Shown: piece after piece, positions 55,651 to 64,000 of the stretch | Position numbering within the stretch: position 1 is the first letter of the stretch | How the letters are laid out: each line of letters begins with the position of its first letter | Origin: Buddleja alternifolia | Taxonomy: Eukaryota; Streptophyta; Magnoliopsida; Lamiales; Scrophulariaceae | Length of the DNA: 64,000 bases | Direction: 5' to 3' | NCBI GenBank assembly: GCA_019426215.1 | Contig: CM033397.1 | Location: 30,940,480-31,004,479, forward strand | The notes under the pieces: model-generated | The model's input: the letters and a program-made list of their open reading frames with translations, nothing else | Database searches by the model: none | What the model was told of the DNA's origin: nothing | Position numbers and translations under genes: made by a program

Positions 55651-56636
55651 GTCTGGTGTTATCAGCTTCCACTTTCAATTGGGAGGTCTTGGGTTTAATT
55701 ACAAGTTATCACAAGTTGTGACTTTTCTCTCCTTATTTGGAGTATTATAGTGTATGTGGCACATAATTAAATCTATCGGCAGGGGTTTATAGGGTCATAT
55801 TATTCCCTTCGTTTAGAATTAAAAAAAAATAGCTTGGTTTTTAATTTCATAACTTCAAGAATAAGCTCAAATTTTTAGTAGAAGCTAAGGTAATTTGATT
55901 ATGAATCATTGTTCTACCTTTTTAGTAGTATAGTTAATTCTTTTTTTTTTTTTTTGGTAATTAGTACTATAGTTAATTGAATATTAACTATATAAAATTA
56001 GTTGTGTTGATATACTTAGTATGTGTGCTTAACTATTTAGAAATACAGTTAAAATAGTTAATTCTATTGTTGTTTGAATATAAAATTTCCTTGAATTATG
56101 ACAAGTATGCTATTTCATATATGATTTTCTATTAATTACTACAAATAAGAAATGAGTTGGAAAAAGAAAGAGAAAACACTTGTTGAGAGAAAGGAACATA
56201 TCAGAAAAAAAGAAAAGAAAAGAAATGTGAATGAGTATAAATTAGAGGACAAAGAAGATAATCATTTTCGACACTCATTAAAATGAATTGATTTATACCA
56301 ATACTTGAGCGAATAATATTGAATTTTATCCCCAGAAAAAAGAAATCCATTAATTAGCAAAGTGGAAACATACACATGGCTAGCCTTTTTTTTTTTTTAA
56401 TGATCGCATGGCTAGCTTTTGCTCGGTTTATTAGATGTTATATTATATAGATATACATTTGATAAATGAATATATGAAAATTGATTTATAATTTTATAAT
56501 TGATAATTAGAAAATAATATATATATAAACATTTAGCGCACATCTAACAACTCAATATATACGTCTACATACTCATATTTCGTAAGTGTGAAGTGGAAGT
56601 CCGAGTACAATAAAATTAAGATCTTTAGGAGATTAA
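55651..56636. other. Intergenic, no gene seen
   Basis: AT-rich sequence with poly-T tracts near 55939 and 56384. No ORF or recognised repeat structure. Confidence 0.4.
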
Positions 56637-56800
56637 GGGTGCGTTTGGCCCAAGGGTTGAAAATCTAAAATCTGCGTTTGGAATCTATTATGGATTTTTT
56701 TGTGTTACAGAACTAGGTTTTGGAAAATATGAAAATTCTATCTTTTGCCATAATCAATTATGCAAGAATCAATTATACAAAAGTTGGGCCAAACTCACCT
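56637..56800. mobile_element. Tourist-like MITE, 164 bp
   Basis: Ends gggtgcgtttggcccaa and, inverted, aggtgagtttggcccaa. Flanked by taa on each side (56634-56636, 56801-56803), the 3-bp target of PIF/Harbinger elements. The interior repeats tgcgtttgg and caattat motifs. Confidence 0.65.
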
Positions 56801-56945
56801 TAAAGTTCTCGTGAAATAGGATTTACCCTTTTCATGCTTGATGATCATATTATTAATACATTTTTTCTTATTCTTTGTGGAATATTTTCTTTTGAATCTA
56901 AGCGAAGTTTATGTACAAAAGGTATAACAAGTTCTTTTAGTTTCT

Positions 56946-57465
56946 GATTTAGACGACTTTGGGTGAAATTAGATGCTAAAGTTATTATTTCGATAATTGA
57001 GAAGAAGGCTTCTGGAAGCTAGGAATTACACACTTTGCTCCAACGCATCAAAATCATGCAAAAGAAGATGGAAATTCGTCTGACACATACTTATTGAGAA
57101 GGTAACGGCCCGACTGATTTTTTGGCGAACATGGCATGTAACGAACAAAGATCCATGATTATGTTCGGAAGTGATGTTCCTCGGTCACTTCGAGTCTTAT
57201 CAAAGATGGATATTGCTTACCCAAGTTTTAGATTTAGATAGAAGTAATTAGTCTGTTTTGTAAGGGAGTAGTACTCCTTGTTTTCTTTGCGTATTGGTTT
57301 TGTAAGGGGGTAAGTACTCCTCATTTAAAGTTGTTCTTAGAGTTGTCTGTGAGGGAGGTAGACCTCCTTATGTATTGCTTTTTTTGGTTTGGAATAAAAA
57401 AAGGATGAGGGGCCGGACAACACTCTCCCCTCTAGGGTAATTACACTTAAAAAAAAAAAAAAAAG
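56946..57465 (+). mobile_element. 5'-truncated L1 LINE with 16-bp target duplication
   Basis: Flanked by identical agttcttttagtttct (56930-56945 and 57466-57481). It encodes the end of RNase H (LWVKLDAKVIISIIEKKASG, later CHFANMAC-like LANMACNEQ), then 3' UTR and a poly-A tail (57449-57464). The 16-base duplication and poly-A tail show target-primed retroposition. Confidence 0.85.
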
Positions 57466-57951
57466 AGTTCTTTTAGTTTCTAACTGGAAGAATTAGATCT
57501 TTGATTTATGTTTTTTGTATGATGAAATCAATGACAAAAAATATTAAAATTTTCAACAATTTATAATAGTTGATAATTTGATTTTAGTAAATTAGACTTC
57601 AAAAGAATTTGGAGCAAAACAAACTTCTTGGTCGTGATCCTTGTAGTTGAGCTCCATTGATACATTGTCCCAAAATCAACTTCTTGATTTTTATACTTGG
57701 GTTCAGGTAAGCCAAGTATTTCTCAGAATATTTAATATTTCAAGTTTTCATATAATAATAATCATTTGTGAAATCAATATGCTTTCTCGTAGATTGATAA
57801 ATATGATTTTCTTATAAATTGCACGATATTGCAAACACTATTTGTTAGTAACTTAGTATTAATGGAAGTATCGAATGATTGGATGTTTTAGGTTTTGTTT
57901 CTGATCCTATTTCGTGGTTGTAATAACTTGAGGTGTGATTCTATTTAATTT

Positions 57952-58468
57952 ACATATCAAGCCGCTCTCGGCCTATCTCTCCCGCTAAAGCCCTAACCGT
58001 TTTTTCTACTTTTCTTCTTTGTTGATAATGGCTTGGTGAAACAATCACCTCCATCACCACTTTTGCTGCCACCATCGTCGACGGACTGAGTTGGAGCACT
58101 CCCTTTCATGTTATGTATTCCAACTTCAAATTTGACAGGACAGAGATGAATCTAATGAGGCAGCATCAAATCTAACAAGATGAAGATGGAGAATACATTA
58201 GATTTTATATAATTTTTCAGTTTAGTATTTTTATTTTTTCTCTCGAATGAGAGTTTTGTCTCTCTCTTGAATAAGAGTGTGAGTCTTTTGCACAAGAATT
58301 TTCTTGTGCTCATTTGTTATTTCTTAAAATTTGTTAAGTTGAAGAATCTTGATATTTGGTGCTTCGGTTGTTCTTAACTACATCGTTAAAGACAGTGTAG
58401 ATTGTATTGTTTTCGACGTTATAAAAGTTTTATTGAATGAAATAAAATGACCGTTTTTTCTTAAAAAA
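57952..58468 (+). mobile_element. Short retroposed element, probably an internally deleted LINE
   Basis: Flanked by identical attctatttaattt (57938-57951 and 58469-58482). The left end (ccgctctcggcctatctctc) resembles a LINE 5' UTR and first codons. The right half is 3'-UTR-like with tgaatgaaataaaatgacc and ends in ttcttaaaaaaa. No RT or endonuclease sequence lies between, so it is either a LINE deletion derivative or a retrocopy of another transcript. Confidence 0.65.
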
Positions 58469-58482
58469 ATTCTATTTAATTT

Positions 58483-59146
58483 TAGATGAAATTAGCTTGT
58501 GCACATAGTAACCAAGTTGAGGTCCTGATCAATTCATAAAATTTAAATTGGTTTAAATATATATTAAACAAGGTCACAGTTTTAGACCTGAAAGATATGA
58601 TCTTTCTTTTATGTATTTAAGGAATCGATTGTTTTAGAAATTTTATCCGCTCTGAAAAATAAGAAAAATCAATGTTATGAAATATTTAGATATTCTTCGT
58701 TCACTATAGCGATTTCTTTCTTAAAATTTTGCTTTTTATTTTCTCCATCAATATATTCTGAATTTTCTCAAACAATCTTCTTTTTAGAAAATCCTTCATT
58801 TTATTTATAACCAAAGGTTACATTATCTATCTATACTTCTATACTATTTATATAAAGCGTGAATGGTATAGAGAAACTATTTTTGCACTGTAAAGTTTTT
58901 TGGTGAAGCTATAATCATTTTAGAAATTTGACAAGTGTCCAAGTAATTAATTTTTATACTTTCTCTCCATCTTCACGGTTATTTTTCTATTCATTCTCTC
59001 ATATTCTTTCTTTCTCTCTCCTATTCCTTATTTGAGAAATTTTTCAAAATGGACATTTCAAATATATGCTTTAAAGTATTTGCCAAAATTACATTTAAAG
59101 TAACTTCTCATAGAAGTGCTGAAAGAAAATTCAAAAGTCATTAATA
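58483..59146. other. Intergenic, no gene seen
   Basis: AT-rich; contains tctatctatacttctata near 58828 and pyrimidine-rich tracts near 58966-59020. No supported ORF. Confidence 0.4.
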
Positions 59147-59394
59147 TGCACTTCTTCCAAATGGACTTCTAGAGAAGTGACTTATTCCAAAATTCCATTT
59201 AAATTTGTTTACCAAATAAGTAAAATTTTCACAAATGGACATCTATCTCCAAAAGTCAATTTGAAAAGTATGCATTTCTTCCAAATGGACTTTTGAAAAA
59301 GTGATTTATTCCAAAAGCCCATTTAAATTTATTTACCAAACAATTAAAATTTTCACAAATGGACTTTCATCTCCAAAAGTTGATTTGAAAAGTG
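59147..59394. repeat. Two-copy tandem repeat, period about 124 bp
   Basis: The marker atgcacttcttccaaatggac (59146) recurs as atgcatttcttccaaatggac (59270), followed in both by ttattccaaaa, ttaccaaa and ttttcacaaatggac. The 104-aa ORF over it has no family resemblance. Confidence 0.6.
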
Positions 59395-59710
59395 TTTCCA
59401 AACGCATCCTAAAGAACAAGTTCCTTTATTTTACATTATTTAATTTTTACTCAAAAAATTATTTTAAATTTTTTTATTTTTGTACACGCATCGAGTGTGC
59501 TATGCCGACTAGTACTATTTATAAAGAAAAGAGCTTTTATAGACTGAGACATGCAATTTTTACACCACAACACAATTTCTTCCATCATCCCGGTAATGCC
59601 ATTTTCTTAAACTAACTGCTGCGTGAAACATAACCGACACTTAAGGGCACAACCGTCATTTTATTGTTGTTGTAACTGAGCACTCCTCGTTCCGTACAAC
59701 TTGAAAAAAT

Positions 59711-59852
59711 CTATGCTAAATCGAGTTCAATGATGTTAGTATTTATATCTCTCACATATTAAGTTGAATTGTGTGCGGTCCTTACACACACTTGTGTGTG
59801 AGAGATAATACAAAATTTATACTTGAAGTATTGGACTCGATCTGACGTAAAA
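59711..59852. repeat. Imperfect inverted repeat (possible small MITE)
   Basis: aatcgagttcaatgatgtta ... tatctctcaca on the left is mirrored by tgtgtgagagata ... tattggactcgat on the right, around a (tg)n/(ca)n loop. No target duplication was identified. Confidence 0.4.
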
Positions 59853-60280
59853 TTACCTATTCCGCATACTTCACTTATGGCATTCTGACTTAACCTTCTT
59901 GACAATTTGGTGTTTTTGTTTAATTTATTGTCTTCTCTACTTTTTTTACTATTTTGTTAGAAAGCATCTTGATGACAAAATATCCCACAAAGTATCTTCA
60001 CTCTTTTTTGGTAAGTGACAGCACAGTATCTTCACATATTTAAAGTTGCTTGCAATTGTTTGTTGTCTTTAATGGGTAGAACATTTATCTCTACTACCTT
60101 GCAAAACTGATATCTGCAACGAGCATCACTGGCAACCACAAGTGCAAGAAAATTTTACTCAAATGATGGATCAATAATAAAAGGATGTAATTTTTCGAAA
60201 TACTGCAGATTATTAGTCCACAGTGTTCTTTATTTTCAGACAATTAACTATTATATTTTTGGGTAATAATTGTAATTGAT

Positions 60281-60682
60281 GTAGGTGGAATCTAGATCTT
60301 GGTCCAAGCTAATAAACCCAAGACCTAATGGGCCAAAGCCCATTTGGATAGTGAATTCAGATCTTTTCTAGAAGATATCCAACCCAAGTTGCAAGACCCA
60401 GAAGACCTGTCAACCTGGACTTACGAGAGAGAATATATCTATATAAGGCAAGGCTGGAGACAAGAATCAATCAAGTTCATACATTCCTTAATGAAGACCT
60501 GGCGGAATCAAGACATATATTAGTATTAATAATGATTGATCCTTGATTAAATATATTCGAAAATAAAAGGATGCTGATTTATTCCCTTTACTATATGTAT
60601 AATTAGCATAGTTGACTTACCCTAACTTATCCTACCCCATCAAAACTTGTATAAATACCTAACCTAAAGCATAGTGAAGAAC
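60281..60682 (+). other. Possible LTR-like sequence upstream of the tandem duplication
   Basis: Starts tgtaggtggaatctagatct and contains gggccaaagccc. TATA-type signals occur twice (tatctatataaggc near 60437 and cttgtataaatacc near 60647). It could be an old LTR or a gene promoter for the ORF that begins shortly after. The evidence is weak either way. Confidence 0.3.
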
Positions 60683-61514
60683 ACAACTTGTTAGGAAGAA
60701 GAGCAGTGTTGGAGGGAGTGGGATTTATGACTGTTTCTTGGCTATGATGGTGGAATTTGAAATCCATCATCCGAATGATAGTTCTTCTAACTGGTCCCTA
60801 ATGTTACATGTTATGTTGTTTGCTCTTCAACCTTTTAAGCATGCCATTGTGTACTGGCTTGAACTGGAGCTCCAAAGTGACCACAGCTTATTAAGATGGA
60901 GAAAAGTGTTGGAGGAAGTCATTATCAACAATGGAGGAAGTCCTATACAGAAATCGAGGAGGCATAGAAGACTCAAGATCAAATACAGAAGTGGAGAAGA
61001 ATCGAGAAATGATGAACATGCTAATGCGATTGTAGAATTGGGCAATGATGAATGGGCTTCTGCGATCATAGAATTGGGGTATGATGGAGGGATGATAGAG
61101 AGAATCAGGTAATTACTTTTTGGGTAAGGCATTCTTTCATTAGGATACGTGTGTTATAAAATTAGTTTAGCTGATTTTAGCTATATTGCCTTATGGTTTT
61201 AGTTTAGGACTCTTCGGTGTTTGATACTTTGCATTCTCTCATTGGTAAGTCGTTGATGGTAAGCAACCAGAAGAACTTAATGGAGTTGACATGTTATTCA
61301 GTTTGGGGCTCGTTATAGCTGGTATTGGTTTTTTTTTTTTTTTTTTTATGTTTGTCACATACTTTTTTAACATGCGTGTGATTAGGGGTACACGATTATT
61401 CAAGTTACTAATTGACACTGTATTGATTTTTTCAGTTTTATCTTGTTTTGATTATATGGCTAGCCCTGGTAATCTCGTATATTTAAAATGTTTATGATTG
61501 CACATTTTATGTCT
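60683..61514 (+). repeat. Copy A of a 1026-bp-period tandem duplication
   Basis: Begins acaacttgttaggaagaaga and matches copy B (61709-62536) with only scattered differences over about 830 bp, including the same 3' part (gctagccctggtaatctcgt). Confidence 0.8.
60738..61112 (+). CDS. Unrecognised ORF in copy A
   Basis: A 124-codon frame (MAMMVEFEIHHPNDSSSNWS...). It has one hydrophobic stretch (LMLHVMLFALQPFKHAIVYW), a Lys/Arg-rich segment (KSRRHRRLKIKYR) and an internal 14-residue repeat based on NDE-A-AIVELGND. The frame runs open upstream. At 61108 it meets caggtaatt, which could be a splice donor. In copy B the frame is broken after LLR and the donor-like site is changed to caggaaatt. No family was recognised. 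It may be a gene fragment or part of an unknown element. Confidence 0.35.
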   Translation: MAMMVEFEIHHPNDSSSNWSLMLHVMLFALQPFKHAIVYWLELELQSDHSLLRWRKVLEEVIINNGGSPIQKSRRHRRLKIKYRSGEESRNDEHANAIVELGNDEWASAIIELGYDGGMIERIR

Positions 61515-61549
61515 TATTAATCTTGTTGTGGCTGTTGAAAACATGAGGA

Positions 61550-61705
61550 TTTATGCATGTTTCTTCGCTATGATGTTGGAATTTGAAATCAACCAATGAC
61601 ATGATAATTCTTCTAGCTGGTCCGTAAAGTCAATTGCTATGTCTTTTGATTTTCAAATTTTTAAGCATGTCATTGAGGACTGGCTTGAACTAGAGCTCTA
61701 AAGTG
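61550..61705 (+). repeat. Diverged third partial copy of the same segment
   Basis: Resembles 60725-60890 (gctatgatgttggaatttga, ttaagcatgtcattgaggac, tggcttgaactagagctcta) with many changes. It lies between copies A and B, so an older duplication preceded the recent one. Confidence 0.65.
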
Positions 61706-61708
61706 ACC

Positions 61709-62536
61709 ACAACTTGTTAGGAAGAAGAGCAGTGTTGGAGGGAGTAGGGATTTATGACTGTTTTTTAGCTATGATGGTGGAATTTGAAATCGATCATTCG
61801 AATGATAGTTCTTCTAACTGGTCCTTAATGTTACATGTTATGTTGTTTGCTCTTCAACTTTTTAAGCATGCCATTGTGTACTGGTTTGAACTGGAGCTCC
61901 AAAGTGACCACAACTTGTTAAGATGAGGAAAAGTGTTGGAGGAAGTCATTATAAACAATGGAAGAAGTCTGATACCGAAATCGAGGAGGCATAGAAGACT
62001 CAAGATCAAATACAAAAGCGGAGAAGAATCGGGTAATGATGAACATGCTTCTGCGATTGTAGAATTAGGAAATGATGAACGAGCTTCTTCGATCATAGAA
62101 TTGGGGTATGATGGAGGGGTGATAGAGAGAATCAGGAAATTATTTTTTGGGTAAGGCATTCTTTCATTAGGATACGATGTGTTATAAAATTAGTTTGGCT
62201 GATTTTAGCTATATTGCCTTATGGTTTCACTTTAGGACTTTTCTGTGTTTGATACTTTGCATTCTCTCATGGGTAAGTCGTTGTTGGTAAGCAACCAGAA
62301 GAACTTAATGGAGTTGGCATGTTATTCAGTTTGGGGTTCGTTATAGTTGGTACTGGTTATTTTTTTATTTTTATGTTTGCCACATACTTTTTTAACATGC
62401 GCGTGGTTAGGGTTACACGATTATTCAAGTTACTAATTGACACTATATTGATTTTTTCAGTTTTATCTTGTTTTGATTATATGGCTAGCCCTGGTAATCT
62501 CGTATATTTAAAATGTTTATGATTGCACATTTTATG
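61709..62536 (+). repeat. Copy B of the tandem duplication, cut by a SIRE LTR
   Basis: Matches copy A up to tgcacattttatg; a SIRE-type LTR starts at 62537. The ORFs 61714-61926 and 61933-62154 are the two frames of the broken counterpart of the copy A ORF. Confidence 0.75.
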
Positions 62537-64000
62537 TGTTAGGAATTTCATGTTAGATGTTTTGATGATGACAAGATAGGATTTTATGTTAGACCCCAAA
62601 AATAATGTAAGTTTTTGTTTTCATAGATCAATTGTATAAGCGTTTGAAAGTATGTAATTTTGTTAGGCTTGTAATTTTTATCTTTGTAAATTTTAGACTA
62701 AGTATTAGATACCGAATCGCTAATAGAATTTTGGGTGAGTCTATTAGAGAAGAAGTTGAAGATCAGCGTCTGAAGTCAAATAAAGATGAAGATTCGTTAT
62801 TAGCGTCTGTCAAACGCTAAAGAACTATTTCAGGATTTATGGATCAAGTGCTCAAAGTACTCCAGCGATCAGTATCAGATTCACTTGAAATAAATCCTCA
62901 AGTCATGAAGGACTTAAATACAATCATTCAACGGACATTTATTTTCAACGGGAAATAAATTCAAATGCATTAAATGCTTGATAAGAGCATTAAATGTGAT
63001 AAGCTAATATGACTTGTGGACAAGCCACCGTTTGACTAGACTGTCAGGATTTCAGAGTTTAAGTCTGCTCCCGTCCAAGCAAAACCAGCAGGATTTCAGG
63101 AATGTCAGAGAAAAGGCTGATTAATGCGCACCACGTGAAGAACACGCGCTCACATGTGTCCAACGGACAATTACCAAGAATAGCCTATAAATACCTCATT
63201 CCAGCAAACCCTAAATAGAGATACAACGTACATACACAAGAAACACGCGAAAAACTTTGCTGAAATATTTTCTGAAAAGAAAAGCTTAGAAACTCCATAG
63301 CTAAAACCTTTCAAGCTTTTTACATACATTCCAGATAGTCACAAATATCTCAAACATCTTCCAAAGAAGAAACCTAAAATCTTATTGAGATATTCCAAGT
63401 TATTTGATCTTTCCAAAAACAAACAAAACCTGTGTGACAAAACCCTCAACCTTTCATCTGAGTGAGAAAGTCGTTGAAACCCCTTACAGGCAGTATTTCT
63501 GAGTGAGAGAAGCTTGTAGAAGAAGATCTTCATTGGTGCTGAAATCTGTGTGATCAAGGAGCCCAAGATCATTTTCACCTATTTACTATCTTGTAGAAGA
63601 TTCTATGCGATTCTTTGATAATTAACTTTGTAAATTCCCTCCAAGTGAAAAAGGAGAAGAAGGACGTAGCTGGGATTACATCACCCAGTGAACCTTACAA
63701 TTTCTTGTGTTATTTACTTTTATTATTGTTTTGTTTTATATTCTCTTATTTATTCTGAAAAAGATAAGCTAAACTGCTAAGTGACTATTTAACCAAAACG
63801 AACGCTAAAGCTTTAAAAATCATTTCCGCTGTGCTAACTCTGATTAAGCGATCTAAGCATTGCCCTACTTTGGTAAATTGTTAAAATCACTAAGTCTAAG
63901 TTATCTTTACTGAAGCGCTTGACCCAAGCGCTCAGCTTTCTAAGCGTTCTAATCTTTAAAAGTGATACGAATTTTTGAAGTCGAAAAAGACTTCAGGGTC
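62537..64000 (+). repeat. 5' LTR of a second SIRE-type element (runs off the window)
   Basis: Starts TGTTAGGAATTTCATGTTAG, the same start as the minus-strand SIRE at 19850-33682 read on its own strand. It ends in the window at gtcgaaaaagacttcagggt, which in the other LTRs lies roughly 70-80 bp before the LTR end. Much of the middle differs, so it is another subfamily. A TATAAATA box lies at 63186-63193. The rest of the element is outside the window. Confidence 0.82.
63186..63193 (+). promoter_or_regulatory. TATA box of the second SIRE LTR
   Basis: TATAAATA in gcctataaatacctc, the equivalent of the minus-strand boxes at 20779-20786 and 33062-33069 in the first element. Confidence 0.6.

Noticed and set aside
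1..64000. tRNA, rRNA or other structured RNA genes
   Set aside because: None was recognised by eye; tRNA-like strings found are retroelement primer-binding sites.

Overview
This window looks like a transposon-dense stretch of a flowering-plant (probably eudicot) nuclear genome. The evidence is a spliced F-box/LRR gene of a plant-specific type, four Ty1/copia LTR elements or parts of them (two of the SIRE/Maximus type), plant L1 LINEs with DUF4283, zf-RVT and RNase H domains, several hAT- and MULE-type MITEs, and a degraded caulimovirid (endogenous pararetrovirus). Lineage below that level cannot be read safely from the sequence. Only one conventional, apparently intact host gene is visible: an F-box/FBD/LRR protein gene on the minus strand (coding exons between 50081 and 52975, with an untranslated leader exon near 54041-54200).

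Layout. 1-1216: 3' end and 3' LTR of a copia element. 1868-2539: hAT-type MITE with a perfect 8-bp target duplication. 2585-8273: complete but dead copia element (351-bp LTRs, 5-bp target duplication). 8385-13860: a giant inverted repeat, foldback-like, whose arms carry GC-rich hairpins (outer) and opposed arrays of about 190-bp tandem repeats (inner); a separate TIR element (9171-10945) sits in the (TA)n tract of its left arm. About 13902-19126: minus-strand copia element inserted in the 3' end of an L1 LINE. 19690-40800: degraded pararetrovirus on the plus strand. It is split by a very young 13.8-kb SIRE-type element on the minus strand (19850-33682, target duplication ccttc) and again by a hAT MITE (36883-37650, target duplication ccaaacaa). 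41045-47091: near full-length dead L1 LINE with a 10-bp target duplication. 47450-47827: MULE-type MITE with a 9-bp target duplication. 48751-49191: CACTA-like repeat. 50081-about 54200: F-box gene. 54525-55650: a third hAT-type element. 56637-56800: Tourist-like MITE. 56946-57465 and 57952-58468: two short L1-type retroposed copies with 16-bp and 14-bp target duplications. 60683-62536: 1026-bp-period tandem duplication carrying an unrecognised ORF. 62537-64000: LTR of a second, divergent SIRE-type element that runs off the end.

How the pieces relate. Most of the window is a record of nested insertions. The order can be read directly: the pararetrovirus came first, the MITE and the SIRE element later, with SIRE by far the youngest (its two LTRs differ by only a handful of changes over 1.55 kb). 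The SIRE element has gag, pol and a large third ORF of about 1340 codons in the position of the envelope-like gene of this lineage. About 0.8 kb of leader with promoter-like signals precedes that ORF. No autonomous element is clearly intact: gag and pol each carry one nonsense codon and lie in different frames. The most unusual features are the foldback palindrome with its hairpin modules, the density of an AGCGCTT/ACGCTTGA-type motif across the SIRE family in both coding and LTR sequence, and the virus-SIRE-MITE nest.
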